The position numbers were made by a program, and so were the translations under genes. A stretch of 16,653 nt of DNA from Candidatus Sodaliphilus limicaballi (GTDB lineage Bacteria > Bacteroidota > Bacteroidia > Bacteroidales > Muribaculaceae): the NCBI GenBank assembly GCA_018065815.1, contig JAGHSP010000418.1, positions 1 through 16,653 on the forward strand. The letters run 5' to 3'. Below, in pieces: positions 6,896-13,618 of the stretch; within the stretch, counting starts at the first letter, position 1; every line of letters begins with the position of its first letter. The notes under the pieces are model-generated. The model worked only from the letters and a program-made list of their open reading frames with translations, did not search any database and was not told the origin of the DNA.

Positions 6896-8383
6896 ATGCT
6901 ACGCAAAATCAGACTTACCCTGGCAATCGTGGTGTTCACTCTCATCACGTTGCTGTTGCTTGATTTCACCGACACGCTTCTCGTGTGGCTGGAGTGGCTT
7001 GGCGACATCCAGTTTGTCCCGGCCGTGCTGGCGCTCAATGCGGTGGTCATCGCTGCGCTGGTGCTTCTCACCCTTGTGTGCGGCCGCATCTATTGCTCTG
7101 TCATCTGCCCGCTAGGTGTGATGCAGGACCTCGTGTCGTGGATTCATGGCAAGAAGAAGAAAAACCGTTTCACCTATTCGCCAGCCAAGTCGTGGCTGCG
7201 TTATGCCATGCTTGCGGTGATGGTGGCGGCGTTTGTTGCCGGCGCTGGTTCGCTGGTGGCTCTGCTTGAACCCTACAGCAACTATGGCCGCTTTGTCGTC
7301 AACCTGTTCCAGCCTCTGTATATGTGGGGCAACAACGGCCTGGCAGCCATTGCCGAGCACTATAACAGCTATGCGTTCTACAGCGTGGACGTGTGGATGA
7401 AGAGCCTGCCCACATTCATTGTGGCGGCGGTGATGTTCGTCCTGGTGATTGTTCTTGCATGGCGCGGTGGCCGCACCTACTGCAACACCCTGTGCCCCGT
7501 GGGCACAATTCTGGGCACGCTGGCACGGTTCTCATGGCTCAAAGTGCGCTTTGACGAGGACAAGTGCCGCAACTGCGGCTTGTGCACCAAGAACTGCAAG
7601 GCATCGTGCATCGACTTCAAGAGCCACAAGGTGGACTACTCTCGTTGCGTGGCTTGCGGCAACTGCTTGGAAAAGTGTAACTTCGGCGCGTTGACTTATG
7701 GCCACAAGGCTGCAAAGCCTGCGGCAAAAGAGACTGCTGCCCATGACACTGCCGACACTGCTCGCCGCGCTATGCTCGTGGGCACAGCGATCGTGGGCGC
7801 CGACCTGGCGCTGGCGCAGGCAGGAAAGAAGGTCGATGGCGGACTGGCGGTGATTGAGGACAAGCAAGAGCCCAAGCGCAGCACTCCGCTCACTCCCCCG
7901 GGGTCGATGAGCGCACGCAACATGGCGACGCGATGCACCGCATGCCAGCTGTGCGTGAGCGCTTGCCCTAACCAGGTGCTTCGCCCCTCGACCGACCTCA
8001 TGACCATGATGCAGCCCGTCATGAGCTATGAGCGCGGATACTGCCGCCCCGAGTGCAACCGCTGCTCTCAACTGTGCCCCACGGGAGCCATCAAGCCCAT
8101 AGGCACCGACGAGAAGGCGGCGATGCAGATAGGACACGCGGTGTGGATCAAGAAGAACTGCGTTGTCATCACCGACGGTGTTTCGTGTGGCAACTGCGCT
8201 CGCCATTGTCCCAGCGGAGCCATAGAGATGGTGCCACTCGATGCCAACGACGAGAACTCTCCCTTCGTGCCGGCGGTCAACACCGAGAAGTGCATAGGCT
8301 GCGGTGCCTGCGAGCACCTGTGTCCCTCGCGCCCCTACTCGGCAATCTACGTCGAGGGCCACGAGCAACATCGCACGATATAA
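6896..8383 (+). CDS. NapH-NapG fusion-like membrane polyferredoxin
   Basis: A 495-aa iron-sulfur protein joining two families. Residues 1-265 resemble NapH: membrane spans near 5-25, 40-62, 101-123 and 171-189, the paired motifs CGRIYCSVICP (62-72) and YCNTLCPVG (195-203), then two [4Fe-4S] motifs at C224-C234 and C251-C261. Residues about 290-495 resemble NapG/MauM: a second hydrophobic stretch starting with R290-R291 (RRAMLVGTAIVGADLAL), then motifs at C347-C357, C383-C394, C422/C431-C438 and C466-C476. NapH and NapG normally form a separate quinol-oxidising pair that passes electrons to a periplasmic reductase. There is no NapA here. The next intact metabolic gene is a Tat-exported aldo-keto reductase, the likely partner by inference. 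Confidence 0.87.
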   Translation: MLRKIRLTLAIVVFTLITLLLLDFTDTLLVWLEWLGDIQFVPAVLALNAVVIAALVLLTLVCGRIYCSVICPLGVMQDLVSWIHGKKKKNRFTYSPAKSWLRYAMLAVMVAAFVAGAGSLVALLEPYSNYGRFVVNLFQPLYMWGNNGLAAIAEHYNSYAFYSVDVWMKSLPTFIVAAVMFVLVIVLAWRGGRTYCNTLCPVGTILGTLARFSWLKVRFDEDKCRNCGLCTKNCKASCIDFKSHKVDYSRCVACGNCLEKCNFGALTYGHKAAKPAAKETAAHDTADTARRAMLVGTAIVGADLALAQAGKKVDGGLAVIEDKQEPKRSTPLTPPGSMSARNMATRCTACQLCVSACPNQVLRPSTDLMTMMQPVMSYERGYCRPECNRCSQLCPTGAIKPIGTDEKAAMQIGHAVWIKKNCVVITDGVSCGNCARHCPSGAIEMVPLDANDENSPFVPAVNTEKCIGCGACEHLCPSRPYSAIYVEGHEQHRTI

Positions 8384-8407
8384 ATAATTATCAAATTTGG
8401 TAATTAT
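8384..8407. repeat. 24-bp near-perfect palindrome at operon/toxin junction
   Basis: ATAATTA (8384-8390) and TAATTAT (8401-8407) are inverted arms, and the centre continues the symmetry so that only the pair at 8391/8400 (T-G) deviates. It begins at the first base after the ferredoxin stop codon and lies at the 5' edge of the toxin remnant. It could be an antitoxin operator, a scar of the deletion, or the hairpin end of the ferredoxin mRNA. Confidence 0.6.
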
Positions 8408-8626
8408 AAAACCGTCAACAAACTAACTTGTTATGAGCGAGTTGAGTTGATGATGCGAGACAACGGTTTGAATTATGAACGTTTGTCGGGCGAAGGTGGT
8501 GAATTTGAAAGCGTGCGCATCAATTTGCAATATCGCTTGATAATACAAACATCTGCCGATGGAGAAGAGGTTACAATAACAAATGTAAAATTGATTAAAA
8601 TCACAAATCATTATGCCGACCTATAG
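8384..8626 (+). pseudogene. 5'-truncated HigB/RelE-like toxin
   Basis: From the base after the ferredoxin stop an open frame runs to a TAG at 8624-8626. From the ATG at 8450 it reads 58 residues, with LNYERLSGEGGEFESVRINL followed by QYRLII, and near its end ITNHYADL. These match the core (LxxExL, SVRINxQYRL) and C-terminal (NHY) segments of HigB-type mRNA-cleaving toxins, which are normally about 90-115 residues. The N-terminal 35-45 residues have no room: sequence similar to the toxin interior begins almost at the ferredoxin stop. The gene is therefore probably a truncated, inactive toxin. Its stop overlaps the antitoxin start by 14 nt in the toxin-first order typical of higBA. It could instead be a short expressed peptide from 8450. 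Confidence 0.65.
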
Positions 8627-8933
8627 TTTTAATAATGCAACGCCATTTGAAGCCATTCAAGTGGGGGAATACATCAGCGACGACCTTGCCGCTATGGGCA
8701 TGACTCAAAAGGAATTGTCTCAGCGCACAGGTATCCCAGCTCCCCACATCAATCAAATAATTAAAGGGAAGCGACGCATAACAGCAGAGCAATCAATTGC
8801 TATAGCTCAAATAATGGGTTATGAAGATGCTTTGTTATACATGTTGCAAGCGCAGCATGACATAGATAAAGCGAAACTTGCCAAGCAAAATGACGTTAAA
8901 TCGTCTATGCTCAAAATTGCGGCGGTATTGTGA
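8613..8933 (+). CDS. HigA-like XRE-family antitoxin
   Basis: A 106-aa helix-turn-helix protein. Residues about 16-75 match the HigA layout: EAIQVGEYISDDLAAMGMTQ is the addiction-module signature, then KELSQRTGIPAPHINQIIKG is the recognition-helix region, and KRRITAEQSIAIAQIMGY completes the fold. HigA proteins bind and neutralise HigB and repress their own operon. The start at 8613 overlaps the end of the toxin remnant by 14 nt, which implies translational coupling. With the toxin truncated, this is probably an orphan antitoxin kept as a repressor or by recent decay. The locus is A+T-richer than both flanking genes (about 37-47% G+C in hand-counted lines), consistent with acquisition. The aldo-keto reductase starts 24 bp downstream. 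Confidence 0.85.
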   Translation: MPTYSFNNATPFEAIQVGEYISDDLAAMGMTQKELSQRTGIPAPHINQIIKGKRRITAEQSIAIAQIMGYEDALLYMLQAQHDIDKAKLAKQNDVKSSMLKIAAVL

Positions 8934-8957
8934 TAAAAACCACTAAATTCTACTACA

Positions 8958-10361
8958 ATGGACAAAAAGATACTTTCACGCCGCTCGTTTCTCAAGGCTG
9001 TGGGCCTGGGCGGTGCTACTGTGGCTGCTGGCTCGATAGTGAGCTGCGCCACGGGCGAGAAACAAGAGAACCCCACCGAGCCCCCTGTGGGACAGATGAC
9101 CTATCGCACCAACCCCAAGAACAACGAGAAGGTGTCGATCCTGGGTTACGGCATGATGCGCCTTCCCACCGTTGACTCGCAAGGGTCGGCACGCGAGGAC
9201 GGCGATGCCGAGATCGACCAGGAGATGGTAAACCGCCAGGTGGACTATGCCATCGAGCATGGAGTCAATTACTTCGACACGTCGCCTGCCTACTGCAAGG
9301 GCCGCAGCGAGCACTGCACTGGCATCGCGCTGGCACGGCACAAGCGCGACGAGTTTATCATCGCTACCAAGCTCTCTAACTTCGCCCCCGAGACGTGGAC
9401 CCACGAGGCCGGTGTGCAGATGTTCCAGAACTCGCTCAAAGAACTGCAGGTTGACTATATTGACTACCTGCTGCTGCATGCCGTGGGCGGTGGCGATGAC
9501 CCCGAGGACGCGATGAAGAAGTTCAACGCGCGCTACATCGACAACGGTGTGCTCGACTACCTGCTCGAGCAGCGCGAAAAGGGCGTGATCAAGAATCTGG
9601 GATTCTCTTACCACGGACACATCGAGGTGTATGACTACCTGCTGTCGCAACACGATAAATATAAGTGGGACTTCGTGCAGATCCAGCTCAATTACTTCGA
9701 CTGGAAGAATGCTGCCGAGAACGATGAGGATAATGCAGAATACCTGTATAACGAGCTTGTGAAGCGCAATATCCCTGCTATCATCATGGAGCCCCTGCTG
9801 GGCGGACGCCTTGCCAAGCTGCCCGACCCTCTTGCTGCCAAACTGTTGCAGCGCGAGCCCGAACGCTCGGTCGCATCGTGGGCCTTCCGCTATGCCGGCA
9901 CCCATCCTGGCGTGCTCACCGTGCTCTCTGGCATGACTTTCATGGAGCATCTCAAGGACAACCTCAAGAGCTACTGCCCGCTGAAGCCCCTCAGCGACGA
10001 GGAGATGAAATTCCTCGAAGGCCTCGGTTCTGAACTGGCGAGCTACGAGACCGTGCCATGCACCGCCTGCAAGTACTGCATGCCGTGCCCCTATGGCATC
10101 AACATACCCGCAATCTTCTCCCACTACAACAAGTGCCTCACCGAGGGCAACGCGCCGCAGGAGAAGACGTCGCCCACCTATGCCCGCGAGCGCCGTGCCT
10201 TCCTAGTGGGCTACGACCGCTCGGTGCCCAGGTTGCGCCAAGCCGATCACTGCATAGGGTGCGGACAATGCTCGCCCCACTGCCCGCAGCGCATCGACAT
10301 ACCACGCGAGCTCAACCGCATCAGCGACTACGTCGATCGCCTGAAACGCGAGGGAGAGTAA
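8958..10361 (+). CDS. Tat-exported lipoprotein aldo-keto reductase with ferredoxin tail
   Basis: A 467-aa oxidoreductase. The N-terminus has a twin-arginine motif, SRRSFLK (7-13), a hydrophobic stretch and the lipobox IVSC with C30. It should be exported folded with its cofactors and lipid-anchored in the periplasm. Residues about 58-345 are an aldo-keto reductase barrel with the catalytic set D107, Y112, K138 and H174. The C-terminus carries C368-C371-C374-C377 and C432-C435-C438-C442, the latter a normal [4Fe-4S] motif. NAD(P)H is not expected in the periplasm, so electrons probably come through the Fe-S clusters, plausibly from the NapH/NapG-like protein upstream. Substrate unknown. The start at 8958 directly precedes the Tat signal. 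No promoter was seen in the 24-bp gap. Confidence 0.92.
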   Translation: MDKKILSRRSFLKAVGLGGATVAAGSIVSCATGEKQENPTEPPVGQMTYRTNPKNNEKVSILGYGMMRLPTVDSQGSAREDGDAEIDQEMVNRQVDYAIEHGVNYFDTSPAYCKGRSEHCTGIALARHKRDEFIIATKLSNFAPETWTHEAGVQMFQNSLKELQVDYIDYLLLHAVGGGDDPEDAMKKFNARYIDNGVLDYLLEQREKGVIKNLGFSYHGHIEVYDYLLSQHDKYKWDFVQIQLNYFDWKNAAENDEDNAEYLYNELVKRNIPAIIMEPLLGGRLAKLPDPLAAKLLQREPERSVASWAFRYAGTHPGVLTVLSGMTFMEHLKDNLKSYCPLKPLSDEEMKFLEGLGSELASYETVPCTACKYCMPCPYGINIPAIFSHYNKCLTEGNAPQEKTSPTYARERRAFLVGYDRSVPRLRQADHCIGCGQCSPHCPQRIDIPRELNRISDYVDRLKREGE

Positions 10362-10382
10362 CCACACACCCGCATAAAATAC

Positions 10383-10417
10383 ACAGAGCCTTGCGACATC
10401 CCGTCGTGAGGCTCTGT
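10383..10417 (+). terminator. hairpin terminator after the aldo-keto reductase
   Basis: ACAGAGCCTTGCGAC (10383-10397) pairs with GTCGTGAGGCTCTGT (10403-10417): a 15-bp stem with two wobbles and a 5-nt loop, 22 bp after the stop codon. An A/T-rich stretch without a clean T-run follows, so termination strength is uncertain. Confidence 0.65.
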
Positions 10418-10676
10418 ATAAATAAACCCATAAACAAATCTAACCTTTTGAAGTTCTAATTTTAGAAGTACTAGAACCAATTTTTTTATTAACCGATGCA
10501 AAATTACTGCTTATCTTGCAATAATTATAACACAAATGTTGCAATAATATGTAATATTGTGCAACATTTGGCGCGATGCGCAGTTGTGGTGTGTTTTTTG
10601 ATACGCGAAATGGAGGTTTCGCACCGTTGACGGCATGAACGAATGTAACGACTATGGGCAATAAAATGCGTTTTTA
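10418..10676. other. non-coding stretch with inverted repeats
   Basis: About 260 bp of A+T-rich sequence between the reductase terminator and the dockerin promoter. Short open frames here have no recognisable motif. It holds an 11-bp perfect inverted repeat (10533-10570, listed separately), a direct repeat TTGCAATAAT at 10516-10525 and 10539-10548, and a small palindrome-like TTCTAA/TTAGAA near 10454-10467. No tRNA or known RNA family was recognised. Confidence 0.5.
10533..10570. repeat. 11-bp perfect inverted repeat, possible operator or hairpin
   Basis: CAAATGTTGCA (10533-10543) and TGCAACATTTG (10560-10570) are exact inverted copies around a 16-nt A+T-rich centre. The left arm shares TTGCAATAAT with 10516-10525. 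It is 131 bp upstream of the dockerin gene's -7 element. Confidence 0.55.
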
Positions 10677-10708
10677 CTTGCTTTTTTGCCCGAAAAGTGA
10701 TAAATTTG
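10677..10708 (+). promoter_or_regulatory. dockerin gene promoter
   Basis: CTTG (10677-10680), a 20-bp spacer and TAAATTTG (10701-10708) match the Bacteroidetes consensus. The leader would be about 83 nt, longer than others in the window, and contains the perfect 12-bp palindrome GGCTTTAAAGCC (10767-10778) shortly before the start codon. Confidence 0.7.
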
Positions 10709-10796
10709 CACAATAATTTGACATATTACTAACACCAGGCATTGCACGTGTGCAGTGCTGTGACATGGCTTTAAAGCCTTTAAACATCTACAATTT

Positions 10797-11222
10797 ATGA
10801 GACATTTAACAGTATTTTTGATGCTTGCCGTGGCGGTGCTGGCAGCCCGGGGCGAGACATTCACTTTTTTGAACCTGGCCAGCGATGCCCAGCATGGCAG
10901 CTCGTTTGTTGCCACGGGCACCAAGATAACATTCAGCGGCAACGATGCCGTGGTGACATCGGGCGGAGTAACAACGAAGGTGTCGATGAGCGGGGTCAAG
11001 TACCTCGAGTTCTCCAACACGCAACTGGGAGCCGACGCTCTCAAGGGAGATGTGAATGGCGACGGAATGGTGGACATCACCGATGTGAACTGCTTGATAA
11101 ACATAGTCCTGGGCACGGCGTCGCCCGGTGATTATAACGGTAGGGCATTTATCAACGATGACGATGAAGTGGACGTCTCGGACGTTAATGCGCTGATAGC
11201 ACTCATCGCTGGTGGTGCGTGA
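10797..11222 (+). CDS. small secreted protein with C-terminal dockerin-like domain
   Basis: A 141-aa exported protein: signal peptide at about residues 1-19 (LTVFLMLAVAVLAARG), a short beta-rich region (about 20-75), then a type I dockerin-like pair of calcium loops. The first loop is canonical: D85-x-N87-x-D89-G-x-x-D93, followed by ITDVNCLINIVLG. The second keeps N120, D122 and D126 with VDVSDVNALIALI, but has Phe instead of Asp at the first ligand position (118), so its calcium binding may be weak. The middle region (TGTKITFSGNDAVVTSGG) resembles short secreted-protein tail segments of Bacteroidales. No catalytic domain is present. Classical dockerins bind cohesins, but no cohesin is visible here, so the partner is unknown. 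It has its own promoter. Confidence 0.8.
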   Translation: MRHLTVFLMLAVAVLAARGETFTFLNLASDAQHGSSFVATGTKITFSGNDAVVTSGGVTTKVSMSGVKYLEFSNTQLGADALKGDVNGDGMVDITDVNCLINIVLGTASPGDYNGRAFINDDDEVDVSDVNALIALIAGGA

Positions 11223-11374
11223 ACCGGCGAGAAAATATAAAGGCGGGTGCCTCGACATAATTAATAGACCCCACCTTAAACCATATTTTCGCCCTGATTG
11301 TCTTTTCTTGAGAGGTCATCGGGGTGGGTTATATGCAATAAGATGCAACAAATATGCGTTATATATAGGTATAT

Positions 11375-12178
11375 ATGATGGAAGGTATTATAGCGAAATA
11401 TAAGCCCATCACCCTTGAGGAGATGAGCGGCATAAAGCTGATGAACCGCATCGACACAAAGTTTGTGACGTCGGTTCCGCAGCTGTTGCTCCTTCTCGAG
11501 ATGGCTCGCGACAGCTACCGGGTGCAAGAAACCGGTGGCCTGCGCGTGATACCATACAGCACGCTCTACTTCGACACCTCCGACCTGAAGATGTTCACCA
11601 CCCACCACAATGGCATCCTGCCCAGGCAGAAGGTGCGCGTGCGGTCCTATGTGGCGTCGCATCTTGATTTCCTGGAGGTGAAGACCAAGAACAACCACCG
11701 GCGCACCCGCAAGAAACGCATCGGCCTGGATGCCTATGACGCTAGCAAGGTGAGCTTGCGTCCTGGCACAGCCGAACCCGGCGTGAGCGATTTCCTGGCG
11801 CAGCGACTCGGTGTGCCTGCCGCAAGTTTGGTGCCGCAGCTCGAGAACAGTTTCAACCGCATCACGCTGGTCAACAATGACCGCACCGAGCGACTCACCA
11901 TCGACACCTCGCTCAAGTTCCACAACCGCACGTCGGGCTGCGACTGCGACCTCACGGGGCTGGCGATCATCGAACTCAAGCGCGACGGACGCGCGCACTC
12001 GCCGGTGCTCGAGATGCTCAGGCAGTTGCGCATCAAGCCGCAGGGATTCAGCAAGTACTGCATGGGCACGGCGTTCACCCGTCCCGATGCCAAGACTAAC
12101 CGGCTGAAGCCGCGCATGAGGCTCGTGGACCGTTTGTTGAAAAAAGACAGTGTTAAACAAGAAAAAATAATAAAATAA
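11375..12178 (+). CDS. VTC-domain polyphosphate polymerase-like protein
   Basis: A 267-aa protein of the VTC/CYTH tunnel-fold family, related to the catalytic domain of the yeast vacuolar transporter chaperone that makes polyphosphate from ATP. Expected charged tunnel residues are seen: N24-R25-I-D-T-K29; YFDT (65-68); K86-V-R88-V-R90; E101-V-K103; N158-S-F-N-R162; T175-I-D177-T; E200-L-K202; K227. There is no signal peptide or membrane span, so it is cytosolic or bound to its DUF4956 neighbour. The start is followed by IIAKYKPITLEEM, a common beginning for the family. It heads a tight operon, with the next gene starting 3 nt after its stop. No consensus promoter is evident in the A+T-rich 152 bp upstream. 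The polymer product is not proven by sequence. Confidence 0.9.
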   Translation: MMEGIIAKYKPITLEEMSGIKLMNRIDTKFVTSVPQLLLLLEMARDSYRVQETGGLRVIPYSTLYFDTSDLKMFTTHHNGILPRQKVRVRSYVASHLDFLEVKTKNNHRRTRKKRIGLDAYDASKVSLRPGTAEPGVSDFLAQRLGVPAASLVPQLENSFNRITLVNNDRTERLTIDTSLKFHNRTSGCDCDLTGLAIIELKRDGRAHSPVLEMLRQLRIKPQGFSKYCMGTAFTRPDAKTNRLKPRMRLVDRLLKKDSVKQEKIIK

Positions 12179-12181
12179 GAT

Positions 12182-12883
12182 ATGGATAATGTGATTTCTC
12201 TGTTCAAGCAACTCTTCTCAACCGGGCAGTTTGGGCATATTGATGTGGTCAATTTCTTGATCAACGTCCTCTTTGTGTGGATAATCGTGCAGTTCCTGTA
12301 CTACCGCAAGTCAAAGCACCGCAGTTTTTACTTCACGTTCATCATGCTCAGCGTGGCCATTTATTTCCTGGTCTATTTCATGGTGTTCGTGCTTGAGGAT
12401 CTCAAGGGCAAGACCGGCATAGGCGTGGGCATAGGCCTGTTTGGCATCTTCAGCATCATGCGTTACCGCACCGATGCGATGCCCGTGCGCGAGATGACCT
12501 ACCTCTTCAGCGTGATATGCGTGAGCGTGATCAATGCGCTGGGTTCGTCGATAGGCACCGTGGAGATGCTGCTGCCCAATGTCATCGTGCTCCTTGCCAT
12601 GACCGCTTGCGAGATGCTGCTCATGAGCAAGCACGAGGAGTCGAAGCTGGTGCAGTATGACCGCGTGGAGCTCATCAAGCCCGAGTGCCGCGACGAGCTC
12701 ATCAGCGACCTCAAGCAACGCACAGGCCTCAACGTGACACGCGTGGCAGTGGGAAGCGTGGACTTCTTGCGCGACAGTGCTCTGCTCAAGGTGTATTATG
12801 AGAAAAACGACGACAACGATCCCGAAATCAACAACACTGTTAAGCCTAAACGTGAAGTATGGGAAGAAGTAAAAGAAAAATAG
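12182..12883 (+). CDS. DUF4956 integral membrane protein
   Basis: A 233-aa inner-membrane protein. Hydrophobic spans are near residues 24-41, 49-71, 80-92, 105-121 and 129-147. The block GLFGIFSIMRYRTDAMPVRE followed by MTYLF (85-109) is the hallmark of DUF4956. The soluble C-terminal part (about 150-233) should be cytosolic and contains a compact alpha/beta stretch (YDRVELIKPE, TGLNVTRVAVGSVDF). DUF4956 genes are repeatedly found next to VTC-domain genes in bacteria. This suggests the membrane protein anchors the polymerase or conducts its product, an inference from gene neighbourhood. It starts 3 nt after the VTC stop and overlaps the next gene by 25 nt. Confidence 0.88.
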   Translation: MDNVISLFKQLFSTGQFGHIDVVNFLINVLFVWIIVQFLYYRKSKHRSFYFTFIMLSVAIYFLVYFMVFVLEDLKGKTGIGVGIGLFGIFSIMRYRTDAMPVREMTYLFSVICVSVINALGSSIGTVEMLLPNVIVLLAMTACEMLLMSKHEESKLVQYDRVELIKPECRDELISDLKQRTGLNVTRVAVGSVDFLRDSALLKVYYEKNDDNDPEINNTVKPKREVWEEVKEK

Positions 12884-13611
12884 CCGTGGCTCTTGCGCTG
12901 GCAGCCATGCTCTTGCCCACGGCAGCCATGGCCGACGACACCGGCCTGACGCTCGACCTGGGCGTGGAAAAGAAGGTGTCAAAGAAATTCTCGGTGGGGC
13001 TCGACACAGAGTTCCGCACGCGCAACGACTTCAAGACCGTGGATCACGTGACGGCAGCCGTGAGCGGCAAGTACAAGGTGACCAAGTGGCTCAAACTAGA
13101 AGCAGGATACCAGTTCCTTGTGATTAACCACCGCGAACACCTCTCGCTGCATGATGACGGCTCTTACAACAACTGGCGTCCGTCATACTACAGCACCAGC
13201 CACCGTGTGAGCGCAGCCGTGAACGGCGACGTGGACCTGGGCCGCTTCAACGTGGCGCTGCGTGAGCGCTGGCAATATACCTACCGCCCCGAGCACTCTA
13301 CCACCCGCTACGACTTCGACAACGAGTATATGGAGGACTGCCAGGTGCATGCCAAGGGCAAGCACGTGCTGCGTTCTAGGCTCAAACTCGAATACAATAT
13401 CCCTCACTGCAAGTTCACTCCCGCTGTGAGTGTCGAGGCCTACACCGGCTCATCGCTCGAAAAGACCCGTTTCGTCGTGGGCGGCAGCTACACGCACAAG
13501 AAACACCATAGCTTCGAACTGGGATATCATTACCAGCTCTACAACCACACCGTGAAACCCGAGGCAATCAACACTCACCAAATCGTGATGGGATATGCCT
13601 ACAAGTTCTAG
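12859..13611 (+). CDS. DUF2490-like outer-membrane protein
   Basis: A 250-aa secreted protein. The signal peptide ends at AMA (about residue 25). It is followed by amphipathic beta strands: LTLDLGVEKKV, FSVGLDTEFRTRND, VSGKYKVTKWLKLEAGYQFL, VSAAVNGDVDLG, FNVALRERWQYTYR, LRSRLKLEYNI, FTPAVSVEAYT, FVVGGSYTHKKHH, FELGYHYQLYN. It ends IVMGYAYKF with a C-terminal Phe, as expected for BAM assembly. The pattern and the RERWQYTYR segment fit the DUF2490 barrel family. The reading frame starts 25 nt before the DUF4956 stop, so translation is probably coupled. A barrel within the polymerase operon suggests the system reaches the cell surface, by inference. Confidence 0.83.
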   Translation: MGRSKRKIAVALALAAMLLPTAAMADDTGLTLDLGVEKKVSKKFSVGLDTEFRTRNDFKTVDHVTAAVSGKYKVTKWLKLEAGYQFLVINHREHLSLHDDGSYNNWRPSYYSTSHRVSAAVNGDVDLGRFNVALRERWQYTYRPEHSTTRYDFDNEYMEDCQVHAKGKHVLRSRLKLEYNIPHCKFTPAVSVEAYTGSSLEKTRFVVGGSYTHKKHHSFELGYHYQLYNHTVKPEAINTHQIVMGYAYKF

Positions 13612-13618
13612 ACGCAAG

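Noticed and set aside
8976..10124. 382-aa minus-strand frame opposite the aldo-keto reductase
   Set aside because: It is antisense to a gene with complete catalytic motifs, has no domain signature, and reflects G+C-rich codon bias.
10499..10506. Minus-strand TAATTTTG promoter-like site
   Set aside because: Candidate -33 elements are 12 or 26 bp away, and no credible minus-strand gene follows.
11232..11289. Imperfect inverted repeat after the dockerin gene as a terminator
   Set aside because: The arms AAAATAT and AAGGCGGG pair only with a four-base bulge and a mismatch, which is too weak to call.
13595..13618. Upstream ATG for the beta-helix lipoprotein
   Set aside because: It overlaps the previous gene and adds eight residues before a normal lipoprotein signal that starts at 13619.
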